Origin: Procambarus clarkii
Lineage: Eukaryota; Arthropoda; Malacostraca; Decapoda; Cambaridae
Reading direction: 5' to 3'
Assembly (NCBI RefSeq): GCF_040958095.1
Contig: NC_091158.1
Coordinates: 37,580,710 to 37,644,709, forward strand
Length of the DNA stretch: 64,000 nt
The notes under the pieces are model-generated. The model had not been told where the DNA came from. It worked only from the letters and a program-made list of their open reading frames with translations, and searched no databases. Both the position numbers and the translations under genes were made by a program. Shown here piece by piece: positions 33,169-44,959 of the stretch; the first letter of the stretch is position 1; each line of letters opens with the position of its first letter.

Positions 33169-36138
33169 CTATAACCACCCAATCCCACTCATATACTTGT
33201 CCAACCCGCGCTTGAAACAATCGAGGGACCCCACCTCCACCACGTTACGCGGCAATTGGTTCCACAAATCAACAACCCTGTTACTGAACCAGTATTTACC
33301 CAAGTCTTTCCTAAATCTAAACTTATCCAATTTATACCCATTGTTTCGTGTTCTGTCCTGTGTTGATACTTTTAATACCCTATTAATATCCCCCTTGTTA
33401 TGTCCATTCACCCACTTGTAAACCTCTATCATGTCGCCCCTAACTCTTCGCCTTTCCAGTGAATGCAACTTAAGCTTTGTTAATCTTTCTTCATGTGAAA
33501 GATTTCTAATTTGGGGAATTAACTTAGTCATCCTACGCTGGACACGTTCAAGTGAATTTATATCCATTCTATAATATGGCGACCAAAACTGAACTGCATA
33601 ATCTAAATGGGGCCTAACTAGAGCAAGATATAGCTTGAGAACCACACCAGGTGTCTTGTTACTAACGCTGCGATTAATAAATCCAAGTGTCCGATTTGCC
33701 TTATTACGAACATTTATGCATTGATCCTTTTGTTTTAAATTCTTACTAATCATAACTCCCAGATCCCTTTCGCAATCCGACTTCGCAATCACAACACCAT
33801 CTAGCTCGTATCTTGTAACTCTATCATCATTACCTAACCTCAGAACTTTACATTTATCAGCATTAAACTGCATCTGCCAATCCTTTGACCATTTCAAAAC
33901 CCTATCTAGATCAACTTGAAGTGATAGTGAGTCCTCCTCCGAATTAATTTCCCTACCGATTTTCGTATCATCGGCAAATTTGCAAATGTTGCTACTCAAA
34001 CCTGAATCTAAATCATTTATATATATTATAAACAACAGAGGTCCCAGGACAGAGCCTTGAGGCACTCCACTTACAACATTTTCCCACTCTGACTTGATTC
34101 CATTTATACTAACTCTCTGTTTCCTTTGGTATAGCCATGCCCTAATCCAACTTTATATAGCACCTCCAATACCATGAGACTCTAACTTTTTAATCAGTCT
34201 TTCATGTGGCACTGTATCAAAAGCTTTGCTAAAGTCAAGGTATACAACATCGCAATCCTTACCACTATCAACTGCCTCAACAATGCTAGAATAAAAAGAT
34301 AACAAATTTGTTAAACATGAACGGCCATTTATAAAACCATGTTGCGACTCAATTATTAATTTATGTTTTTCAAGATGAAGACGAATTTTATTTGCTATTA
34401 TAGATTCGAGTAACTTTCCCACAATAGACGTTAGGCTAATTGGTCGATAGTTAGACGCAAGTGATCTATCTCCTTTCTTAAAAACTGGTAGCACATTAGC
34501 AACTTTCCAAAACTTTGGCACTCTGCCTGACTCTATTGATTTATTAAATATGGTTGACAGTGGGTCACAAAGCTCCTCTTTGCATTCTTTAAGCACCCTG
34601 GCAAACACTTCATCCGGCCCTGGGGATTTGTTTGGTTTGAGTTTTACTATTTGTTTAAGAACATCCTCCCTGGTAACTGCTAAACTCGTCAACCTGTCCT
34701 CGTCCCCACCCACATAGACTTGTTCGGCTGAAGGCATATTGTTAAGTTCCTCTTTAGTAAATACAGATACAAAATATTTATTAAAAATACTACTCATCTC
34801 TTCATCACTATCTGTTATTTGACCTGTCTCAGTTTTTAATGGACCTATCCTTTCCCTAGTCTTAGTACGATATAACTGAAAAAACCCTTTAGGATTTGTC
34901 TTTGCTTGCCCTGCTATGCGAACTTCATAGTTTCTTTTTGCTTTCCTTAACTCTTTTTTAACATTTCTAACCAGTTGTACGAATTCCTGTTCTAAAGTGA
35001 CCTCCCCATTTTTAATCCTTTTGTACCAAGCTCTCTTTTTACCTATAAGGTTCTTCAAATTCTTTGTTATCCACTTTGGGTCATTAGTATTCGATCTATT
35101 CAGTTTGTATGGTATACTACGTTCCTGTGCTTTGTTTAGAATATTCTTAAATAAGTTATATATTGAATCCACATCGAAATCCCCATTTAAGTCACCTATC
35201 GCTGGGTTCATGTCTCGCTCCAAGACCGGCCCACACCCCATACCCAAGACTTTCCAATCAATTTGACCCAAAAAATTTCTTAGGCTATTAAAATCAGCTT
35301 TTCGAAAATCTGGCACTTTAACAGAATTTTCTCCTACTGGTCTATTCCATTCTATGCTAAATCTGATTTCTTTGTGATCACTGCTCCCTAGCTCACTCCC
35401 TATTTCGATGTCATTAATTTGCGTTTCCCTGTTAGTTAACACTAAATCTAAAATATTATTTTCCCGTGTTGGTTCCTTAATGTGTTGCGTAAGAAAGCAA
35501 TCGTCAATTAATTCTAGAAAATCTTCTGCTTCACTATTCCCTGTTTTGTTCAACCAGTTTATTCCGCTAAAATTAAAGTCACCCATGACATAAATACTGT
35601 TAGATCTAGATGCTCTAGATATTTCATCCCATAGATGCTTTGCTTCCATTCTGTCTAAATTTGGTGGCCTATATATTACTCCTATTATAATATTATTAGC
35701 TTTTTCGTTTAATTCTATCCAAATAGTTTCTGTGTGTGGCTCTGTTTTGATTCCCTCTTTGAGACTACATTTCAAATTGTCCCTAACATATATGGCTACT
35801 CCACCTCCTCGTCTAATATATCTATCTGTGTGAAATAGTTTAAATCCATATATTTGATATTCAGCTAATAGTTCTCTATTTTCTACATTCATCCACGTTT
35901 CGGTAAGTGCAATAATATCTATTTTTTCTGTGCAGACAAGAGCATTTAATTCGTTAATTTTATTTCTTAGACTTCTACTGTTAGTGTAATATACCCTAAG
36001 TGAATTGTTACTTTGCGGACCTTCTCTTTCCCTGATCGTTTTGCCAATTCCTTTTTCCCACAAACACATACTTTTATTACCTCCTTCCTCCAAATCAATT
36101 CCCATACCTCTATCTACTAACAGTTTAAACCCAAACAA
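33169..36138 (-). pseudogene. CR1 ORF2, endonuclease and reverse transcriptase, one internal stop
   Basis: A single frame of about 989 codons is interrupted once, by TAA near 34153-34155. The endonuclease comes first: YYTNSRSLRNKI, IIALTETW, GVIYRPP, VMGDFNFSGINW and GSSDHKEI. The reverse transcriptase follows: KPNKSPGPDEV, KKGDRSLASNYRPISLT, DFSKAFDTVPH, then after the stop MPQGSVLGPLLF and CKFADDTKI, ending in a thumb and C-terminal region with ERVQRRMTKLIP. Catalytic motifs look intact on both sides of the stop. The frame starts within the end of ORF1 (22-nt overlap). It would be a recently inactivated element. Confidence 0.92.
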
Positions 36139-36874
36139 ACACCTCTAACCACTTCTTCCAACGAGTTCGCAACAGCAACAACCCCAGCTCTCGATAGATG
36201 CACCCCATCACGAGCATACATTTCATTTCTTCCATAGAAGTGTTCCCAGTTGTCTATGAAAGATATTGCATTTGATTTGCAATATCTTTCCAGCCGGCAA
36301 TTGACACCAAGTGCCCTCGATATCCATTCATTTCCCACTCCCTTTCTTGGAAGAATGCCACATATGATCGGGATTCCTCCCTTGCTCCTAACTAATTCTA
36401 TGGCTGTTTTATACCTCTGAATCAGTTCCTCACTCCTAACTCGACCAACATCATTTCCTCCCACGCTAATGCAAATAATGGGATTGTTCCCATTACCAGC
36501 CATAATATCATTCATGTTGTTTATAATATCACCAATGCCAGCTCCGGGATAGCAAACCCTTAACCTGTTCCCCCTATCTCTAGCACAAAACGCTCTATCC
36601 AAATACCTTATCTGGGAATCTCCCACAACTAATGTTTGCTTAGGTACTTCCTTTACTTTCTGAGGGGCCTGCGCTTCCTTTCTCTTCGTTGCTTTCCCTT
36701 TTGCGCGATCCGCAGTCTCACTACAGCACTCGTCCTCCAAAACGTCAAATGAATTAGAAGTTGCTATGGCGTTTGAAGGCGGCTTTATCAAAGTCTTCTT
36801 AAGGCCCCTGTCTTTCACAACTCTCCAAGACGAGGTCCCTTTACTACTGGTCTCCTCCTTCGTTACTTCTCGTT
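36117..36874 (-). pseudogene. CR1 ORF1 fragment with SGNH/GDSL esterase domain
   Basis: The open frame extends upstream into the minisatellite to 37304, but only 36117-36874 belongs to the LINE. The esterase has VVGDSQIRYLD (block I, Ser), CYPGAGIGDI (block II-like Gly), ISVGGNDVG (block III GGND) and YARDGVHLS (block V Asp-x2-His). Esterase-containing ORF1 proteins are characteristic of CR1 elements, where they are thought to help RNP formation or membrane interaction. The N-terminal part is lost by 5' truncation and replaced by Leu/Pro repeat codons. Confidence 0.85.
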
Positions 36875-37190
36875 GTAAGAGAAGGAAGGGGAAGCGCAGG
36901 GGGAGGGGTAAGAGAAGGAAGGGAAGAGCAGGGGGAGGGGTAAGAGAAGGAAGGGGAAGAGCAGGGGGAGGGGTAAGAGCAGGGGGGAGGGGTAAGAGAA
37001 GGAAGGGGAAGAGCAGGGGGAGGGGTAAGAGAAGGAATGGGTAGAGCAGAGGGAGGGGTAAGAGAAGGAAGGGGAAGAGCAGGGGGAGGCGTAAGAGAAG
37101 GCAGGGACTGAGCAAGGGGAGGGGTAAGAGAAGGAAGGGGTAGAGCAGGGAGAGGGGTAAGAGAAGGAAGGGGTAGAGCAGGGGGAGGGG
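36875..37190. repeat. Purine-rich 33-bp minisatellite, right part
   Basis: Same units as 32591-33095 on the far side of the CR1 insertion. It ends at GGGGGAGGGGGTGATGG. Confidence 0.9.
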
Positions 37191-37530
37191 GTGATGGTCA
37201 CTATGCACGGGTATAAACACTGTACCACCCAGGTGATGGTCAGCTGGGTACCAGCTGACCATCACCTGGTGGGACCCACACGACATCCATCGCTGCCTCG
37301 CCAACCTGCATGTTCACTTAATAATATTAATTTAATTCATTAGTAAAATCAGAGATAAATTAATGTAAAACATTATTATCTTAATCTTTATTTTTCTTGC
37401 TGTATTTGATGAAGATGAACACACCATAGTCATCTACCAAGACATGCCTGTTTAATCCAGCGCCCTAACATGTCATGGCAACTCTGTAGGCCTACAGTGT
37501 ACATGCCCCAGCCGTCACACAGATCCTGTT
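37191..37530. other. Short unique interval with a near-perfect palindrome
   Basis: Contains an inverted repeat at 37229-37269 with 19-bp arms (CCAGGTGATGGTCAGCTGG and its complement) and a 3-bp loop GTA. The rest (37270-37530) is AT-rich unique sequence with no gene. Confidence 0.85.
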
Positions 37531-38650
37531 ACACTCCCTCCCCATCTTCTCCTCCCCACCTTCCTCTCTTCCCTCCTACCCTCTTCCCCTTCCTCCTCAT
37601 TCCATTTATCTTACCCCTCCCCTCTTCCCCTCCTCTTTCCCTTCCTTCACATTCCCCCTTCTCTTACCCCTACCCCATTCTCTTTCCCTTTCTCTTACCC
37701 CTCCATTCTTCCCCTCCTCTTTCCCTTCCTTCAGATCCCCCCCTTCTCTTACCCCCTCCCCACTCCTCATCCCCCTTCTCTTACCCCTCCCCCTCCTCCA
37801 CCCCCTTCTCTTACCCCTACCCCATTCTCTTTCCCTTTCTTTTACCCCCTCCCTTCTTCCCCCTCCTCTTCCCATTCCTCCTCATCCCCCTTCTCTTTTC
37901 CCCTCCCCTCTTCCCATTCCTCCTCAATTTCATCCTCCTTTTCTTCCCCATCCTCCTCATCCACCCTTCTCTTACCCCTCCCCCTTTTTTACCTCCTTTT
38001 TTTTACCCCTCCCTCTCCTCTTCCCCTTCTCTTACCCCTCCTCTCTCCCCCCTTCTCTTCCCTTCCTTCTCATGCCCATCTGTTACCCATCCTTTTCGCC
38101 CTCCTCCCCATCCCCCCTTCTCTTACCCATCCCCCCTTCTCTTACCCCTCCCCCTCCTTACCGCCTCGTTCTCTTACTTCTTCCCCCAACCCTCACCCCC
38201 TCCACTTCCCTTTCCCCTTCCTTCTCATCCCCCTTCCCTCACTCCTCCCCTTCGCCCTCCCCCGTTTCCATCTACTACTTCTACCCCTGCTATTCTCCCC
38301 TCTCCTCTTCTCCTCCGTCACTTAGTTCCCCCTCCCCGAGGTCCTCCTCCTTGCACCTTCTCCTTCCCCCTCCCCTCTCTTCCTCCTTCCTCCTCTACCT
38401 CATCCTCCTTCTACTTTCTCCTCGTTCTGTTCCTTACTTCTCGCCTTCCTCCTTGCCCTCCTCATTCCACCTCATCTTCCTCCTCGCCCACCTCCTCCTT
38501 CCTCCTCGCCCTCCTCCTCCTCCTTCCTCCTCGCCCTCCTCCTCCTCCTTTCTCCTCACCCTCCTATTCCTCCTCGCCCCCCTCCTCCTTCCTCTCCGCC
38601 GTCCTCCTCCTCCTCGCCCTTCTCCTCCTCCTTCCTCCTTGCTCTCCTCT
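37531..38650. repeat. Pyrimidine-rich low-complexity block
   Basis: The plus strand is almost wholly C and T, with CCCCTCTTCCCCTCCTC and CTTCTCTTACCCCTCCCC motifs and, from about 38340, TCCTCCTCCTTCCTCC. It is the strand-reversed counterpart of the purine blocks at 30955-33095 and 36875-37190. Pro/Ser/Leu frames are artefacts. Confidence 0.92.
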
Positions 38651-39154
38651 AATATATAAGACAACAAAACGTTTTCAGATTCTTTCACACCACTTTCCAG
38701 CAACATTTATAATTTATATCAATTATTTTAGGGAATAATACATAAATTATATTTTTAAACATGATACTAGTGTTTAGTGGAATGCATAAGGAGTCAAATT
38801 GTGTTAAAAAGAGCGATTTTTAGAAAATTTGGAAAACTACTTTTTCTGATCATAGAACAACTAAATGTATTTTGAAGGTTTCATTCAGCCATTAAATATC
38901 ATTCACAATTTATTAATAAATTTGACAAAAAACACCATATATTTTATATTCAAACATGTAAAAGCTATTTGTAATACATTAGGAACAAAATAGTCATAGA
39001 AAAAACAATTTATTATCAAACCTATGTGTTTGGATTTTTGGATTAAAAGTTTATCAAAGGCTCTCCTGAACCATTCTCAATGCAAGTCATTCCTACACCT
39101 ATGGGAAGAGATAGACGAACGTTTTCTATATGATTTATGATTGCTGGGTAAGGG
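38651..39154. other. Unassigned AT-rich interval
   Basis: About 500 bp of AT-rich sequence between the pyrimidine block and a minisatellite block. I see no gene, repeat array or terminal repeats. Confidence 0.5.
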
Positions 39155-39955
39155 CTAGCACCCGTACACGGGCGAGATATATGAGGGCGGGCACAAGTAC
39201 AGGGGTGTGATATATGTGGGCGGACACGCATTAAGGGGTGGGATGTATGTAGGCGGGCACCCATACACGTGTGGGATATATGCGAGCGGAACCCATGTAT
39301 GGGTGGGATATATGAGGGCTGGGACCCATATAGGGGTGGGATATATGGAGGTGGGGACCTGTACAGGGGTGCGATATATCAGCACAGGCACCCGTACAGG
39401 GGTGGATATGAGGGCTGGGACCCGTATAGGGGTGGGATATATGGGAGCGGGCACCGTACAGGGGTGGTACATATTAGGGCGGGCACCCATACAGGGGTGA
39501 GATATATGAGAGCGGGCACCTATACAGGGGTCGGATACATGCAGGCGGGCCCCTGTACAAGGGGAGGGATATATGAGGGCGGGCACCCATAGAGGGGGTG
39601 GGATATATGAGGGTGGCCATCCATACATGGGTGGGATATATTACGGCAGGGACCCGGACACGGGTTGGATATATGAGGGCGGGCACTCATACATGGGTGA
39701 GATATATTAGGGCGGGGACCCGTACAGGTGTGGGCTATATATGGCCAGGCACCCATACATTGGTGGGATATATGAGGGCTGGGACCCATATAGGGGTGTT
39801 ATATATGAGGGTGGGGACCCATACAGGGGTGGGCTATATATGGGCTGGCACCCATAAAGGGGTGGGATATATGAGGGCGGGCATTTTTACAGGGGTGGCA
39901 TATATGCGGGCGGGCACCCGTACAGGGGTGGGATATATGAGGGCGGGCGTCCGTT
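39155..39955. repeat. 33-bp minisatellite, block B
   Basis: Same unit and orientation as 26918-30645, about 24 copies, more diverged (frequent GGGACCCGTATAGG and GGCACCCATACATTGG variants). Confidence 0.92.
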
Positions 39956-39960
39956 CAAGA

Positions 39961-39990
39961 GCAAGTTCAAGAGCCTTATCTTGAACTTGC
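39961..39990. repeat. Perfect 12-bp hairpin at the minisatellite edge
   Basis: GCAAGTTCAAGA and TCTTGAACTTGC flank a 6-bp loop GCCTTA. It lies at the junction of minisatellite block B and an inverted-repeat arm. Confidence 0.8.
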
Positions 39991-40369
39991 ATGATACTGT
40001 GGGGTACATTGACATGAAGGGCGAACCATAGAACAGGATCTGCATGTGAGATGGGTCATATTAGGGTTTTAAAGAAGTTAAGATAGCTTTAAAGAGTCCT
40101 GAGTGCTTGATAGTGGGTAAATGGTCAGTCAATAATTCTCGTGTTTTTAATCTGAATGAGGGGTCCTAGTTTGTGTTCTATTCGTAAAATGAGTTCCTTA
40201 GTATATTTGCTATGGAAAATGAGCTTTCAGTACTCTATATAATTTGAAATGAGGTCAAGAAAGACATGTTTATGTGCGAGAAGAGTCAGGTTGGAAACTG
40301 TTTATTCTAGTCATCCCACCCTTGGCTTTGCTCCGTTTTCTGTAGCCAAAGTAAAGATTACATTTTCTG
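39973..40369 (+). repeat. Arm of a roughly 0.4 kb inverted repeat (left)
   Basis: Reverse complement matches 47646-48050 nearly throughout, for example GATACTGTGGGGTACATTGA, CAGGATCTGCATGTGAGATG and TTGGCTTTGCTCCGTTTTCT. The arms enclose 7.3 kb that includes a diverged tandem array and a Penelope-like element. Confidence 0.85.
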
Positions 40370-41795
40370 TGGCATTCAGTTGATTACTGTTGAAAAAGGC
40401 ATGCTTGCATTTGTATGGTTCTAACCTGTTTACAGATTTTATAGATATATTTGTCGGGCATCAAATTAGATTTTAATATGAAAAATAGCATCAAATGTAT
40501 ATCTATCTTTTGTAATAAATGTTACAAGCATTAACAATACCTGTGATATTTCATAGAATACGAAAAGAAGGCTAAATAGTGGGGCCTCAGCCATATTGTG
40601 TTGGGTTTGACACTCCAAACATTAACTTAACACTCGAAATATACTATGTAGAGAAGTAGTTGAGTGGTTTAAGCAATTTAATATATATTAGGAATCTGTT
40701 CATATTCCGTATTAAATTGCATTTATTAACATAGTAGTTTATAGCTTTTGTGGTGGGGGCCCCAAAAACTTCATGTAACGCTTCGACTGGCACTATCTGT
40801 TGCTATGAAATGCTTTTTGATATCATGTGTAAAAATTTAAAAGTCGACTCCATGAGTTGCCTTTTATGTCATTGGTGGTATATCAAGCGCAAAGGTTTTC
40901 AGAAAATGTTACACCTCCACCTTTCAAAAAGTGAAAAGATGAATTTATTTTGGCATTACTGTCATTACTTTGGAAGTTTTTAATGATAACACATGCTTAA
41001 ACAAACTCGCTCGCAAAAACAAACTCATTTTTTTTTGGTTCAACTTACACAAATAAACCCAGGGCTTTCACATTCGCGCAAAATACTTAGTCCCCTCTAA
41101 ACTTAAAACAGTTGCACAATCTTACTTAAACACATTGCTAAACTCTTATACACAAAAAAAACTCTATTTTTAACTTACACAAATAAACACGGGCTTTGCA
41201 CATTCACACAAAAATAATGCTGTGATTATAGGCTATAGGGGGGATTATAGGCTAGGTTAAGGAAAATTTGATTATTTAATGATAGAGATATGGCGAATCT
41301 TATCATGTTTCCTAAGAACATGTGTACAAATGGAGTTCAAATCCATTTATATGAGGTTGGGTTGTGTTTGAACTGATGTAGAGAAAAATGACCATTAAAG
41401 CCATAGTTAATAGAGGTTAGGTTGGGATGGATTTGTTGTGTCCCAAGAATAAGATACCATATATGGAACCAAGATTTTGGTATCAGAGGTATGGGCAAGG
41501 ACGGTTGGGTTGATGCAAAAACATCACTTTCCCCCAAAAAAGAAGGTGCAACAATTAACGTCAGGTCAAGGCAGGTTAGCTTCAGGGTTGTTGAGTCCAT
41601 AAACAACAATGACAGGAATATTCGGCAAAGATCCACGCAGGTTAGGGTACAGGGTAGTTGGGTTAATATCCAAACAAATACTTTTCTAAGAATATAAAAT
41701 ACAATATTTAACAAAGATCCATAACTAACAAATAAAAAAAAAACAGTCGAGAATATTGGACTGCATATTGAAAATGCGCCTTAAATTTGCAGTGT
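40370..41795. other. Unassigned AT-rich interval
   Basis: AT-rich sequence with short similarities between 41000-41070 and 41130-41220 (ACACAAATAAAC...GGGCTTT blocks, about 150 bp apart). The 91-residue plus-strand frame at 41422 has no recognised motif and is not called. Confidence 0.5.
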
Positions 41796-41799
41796 ACGG

Positions 41800-43800
41800 A
41801 ATAGGCGAAACTTGGGGGAAAAATTGGCATTGACCTTACTATAATACGTAAAATCGGGTAAATTTTGTAGAAAATGTCTTAAATTTGGATAAATTGGGGC
41901 AAATTAGGTAGAAATTGTCTTAAATTGTGATATATTTGGTTAAATTTGGTCTTAGCCATGTTAGGGTTGGGTCTGGTTTTTAGGTAAGATTGATGTATAT
42001 AAACGCATCTGTATATTGGAAATGGCTCGTCGGACCCTACACTTTCACTATGAAGTGGTCTCTGGGAATGGAGTATGACATCGACCACTGGATATTGGAT
42101 ACTGGAAATACACATAAACGTTATATGGAATGGGTGAAACTTGGACAAACTGGGGCTTTGACTGTGCTATGATAAGGTGAACTATGGTAAAATTTGGTGG
42201 AAATTGGATAAAATTGTGGCAAATTAGGTGGAAATTATCTTAAATTGGGGAAAATTTGTTTAAATTTGGCCTTAGCCATATTGGGTTAGGTGTGCTTTTT
42301 GGTAGGTTTGATGATATATAAACACATCTGGAACATGGAAATGGCTGGATGAACACTGCACTATTTCCTATGAAATGGTCTTTGGGAATAGGCTGTGACA
42401 TTTGGGGGCGACCTGATATTGAAGATGCACATTAAATTTAATTGGGATAGGTGAAACTTGGTCAAATTGGGGCTTTGGTTGTGCTATGAAATGGTAAACT
42501 CGGGTAAATTTGGCGGGAATTGGATTAAATTAAAAAAATTGGATCAAATTATGTGGAAATTGGATTAAATTGGGATAAATTTGGCCTTAGCTGTGTGTTA
42601 GGTTAGGTCTGGTTGCGAAGGATTGAAGATATATAAACACATCTGGATATTTGGAAATAGCTGGATGGACACTGCGCTATTACTATGAAATGGTCTTGGG
42701 AATAGAGCATGACATAGAACACCTGGATATTAGATATTGAAAATGCACATTAAAATTTATATGGGATAGGTGAAACTTGGTCAAATTAGGCTTTGGTTGC
42801 GCTATGAAATGGACAAACTCGGGTAAATTTATTGGAAATTGGATTAAATTAGGATAAATTGGGGCAAAAATTAGGTGGAAATTTGATTAAATTGGGATAA
42901 ATTGCCATAAATTAGGTGGAAATTGTCGTAAATTGGGACACATTTGGCTAAAATTTGGCCTTGGCTGCATTAGGATAGGACTAGTTTCCTAGGAGTGATG
43001 ATATATAAGCACATCTGGATATTTGGAAATAGCTGGAAGGACAATGCGCTATTACTATGAAATAGTCTTGGGAATAGGGCGACATAGGGCAACTGGATAT
43101 TGGATATTTAAAATGCACATTAAACTTGTATGGGATAGGTGAAAATTGGGTGAAATGGGCTTTGGCTGTGATATGATTTGGCATATTTTCCCAATATTTA
43201 ATGGGGAATTGTCATTAATTGGGATGAAATTAGGTAGATGGCCACAGCACTAACACTATGAAATGGTCTTGGGAATGGGGAATATGTGGTGGCTGGATAC
43301 TGGGCATTGGAAATGAACGTTATATTTAGATGAGATGAAGAAAACTCGGGTGAATTGGGCTTTGGCTTGAACAAATCAGGCCTATTCCTGGGGTGGGGTG
43401 GGGGATGAGTGGATGGGGGAGGCACAATGAAATTTAGCTTTTGGTTCTTATATGATTAGTTACATTTAAATTCAGTTTTATTTTTTTATATAATTGGAGA
43501 TAACTTTTGGTGGACTTGTCTTTAAACTTGAGTAAATTTAAATAAATTTAGCTTGGGCTGTTTTTTTTTTTAAGCTTTGGGAAATTGGGCTTTTAGTTGT
43601 GCCATACACAACAAATTTTAGGTAAAATTGTCTTTAATTTAATGAAATTACCTGGAGGGGTGCAGCACTAACTCTTATGAAATGGTCTTGGGGATGTTGT
43701 ATAATATGCGTTGGCTGTATATATATTGGGTATTGGAAATGCATTTTTTTAAATTTAGATGGGATAGGGAAAGTTTAGGGGAGTATATTGGGCTTTTGGT
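41800..43800. repeat. Diverged tandem array, units about 310-410 bp
   Basis: Successive units contain, in order, TATATAAACACATCTGG, a CACT(A/G)CACTATTACTATGAAATGGTCTTGGGAATA-like block (read in pieces), a GGATATTGGATATTGAAAATG block, GGGATAGGTGAAACTTGG and runs of AAATTGGATTAAATTGGGAT. Anchors occur at about 41996, 42317, 42628 and 43003, with weaker units to about 43780. No open frame is conserved between units. Confidence 0.8.
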
Positions 43801-43949
43801 TGTGCTGTGACACGGCGAACCCCCCTGAATATAATGCATATTTTAGCTGAAAATAAAAAGGGATCTCCCGCATGTAGCGGAGGGAAAAGGGTTCGAGAGC
43901 CGCATAATTGGTTTGGAAACTGAACCCTACATATTGTTTAGCTATGCAA

Positions 43950-43986
43950 GTGACAATCTCTTGAAAGCTCGTTACGCGATTGTCAC
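43950..43986. repeat. 9-bp hairpin
   Basis: GTGACAATC (43950-43958) and GATTGTCAC (43978-43986) flank a 19-bp loop. It is isolated, between the tandem array and the Penelope-like element. Confidence 0.6.
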
Positions 43987-44959
43987 TGCTACATATACAC
44001 ACACATATATGCACCCTAAGTGATTCAACAAGAGGCTTGCAACGGTCTCTATGCAAATCATTTTTACAACTATGGGAAGTCTGCAGTTGCAGGTCTCACT
44101 CCACAACCGCCTAACCGGAGAGTCATGTGCATCCTTCACCTACATACAGTAAGCAAATATTTTGGTTACTTTGCTAAGATTCCTGGCAGCGCATCATTAT
44201 GAATGAAGTACATGCGTATTTCTTGGACTCCATTGATGGTGTTATCTCTGAATTCTGCGAATTTCTTTTTCGTATTCCATTATATAATGACACAAAGTAT
44301 GCGAATAGTTAAACTTGCTCAATGAATTTGTATTAGCTTGCTAATGTAATTGTATGGGGTTTGCATAAGTTTGTTGAGAATATAATTGAATGCTAGTTTA
44401 GTTCATTTATTATGAATCCCATACCCATCTTGTGGGGCGGGTAGTGGGAAGGGTTACCACGGCGGGAAATGGACTCTGGTAATGAACCCAACAATTCATT
44501 TTGGCTCAAGCAAGAAAACAAAACAAATAATGGGTAAACGAAATTGCCAAAATTAATTTGTGCAAGTTTGCAAATGTGATTGTAATTTTTTTTTTTTTTT
44601 TTGCGTAAGTTTGAGAATATATAATTGAATGTTAGTTTTAATTCATTTATTAATGCAGCCCCTATTCCCATCTTGCCACAGGGGAGACATCTCCCATCAC
44701 GCAAGGTGCAGTCGCACCTCCACAGATCTCCAGTATCAGCTATTGATACTGGTAATGACTCAAAAGGGCCACCATGTACGGGCTATTCATGCCACCTTTT
44801 GGGTGGCTTAATCTTCATCAATCAATCAATCCCATCTTGCGGGCAACAGCGGAAAGGGCTGCAGCGATGCATAATGGGCCTCAGAGTCAGAACCTACACA
44901 ATTCATTTAGCTAAAGCAAGCTTTCGCAATCTTAATCGCAATCCTTCAAACGGCCTTTT

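Larger units (their letters stand above)
33096..36874 (-). mobile_element. CR1-type LINE, 5'-truncated (3.78 kb)
   Basis: Minus-strand non-LTR retrotransposon inserted in the purine minisatellite. Its 3' end is a (TTCTTATG)n microsatellite tail (33096-33120 on plus as CATAAGAA repeats), as in CR1 elements. ORF1 carries an SGNH esterase and ORF2 an endonuclease and reverse transcriptase. The 5' end stops inside ORF1. The array continues nearly in register across the insertion, so target change was minimal. Confidence 0.9.

Noticed and set aside
30955-38700. Glu/Gly/Arg and Pro/Ser/Leu frames of up to 466 codons
   Set aside because: Low-complexity purine/pyrimidine DNA. Stops are absent because of base composition, not selection.
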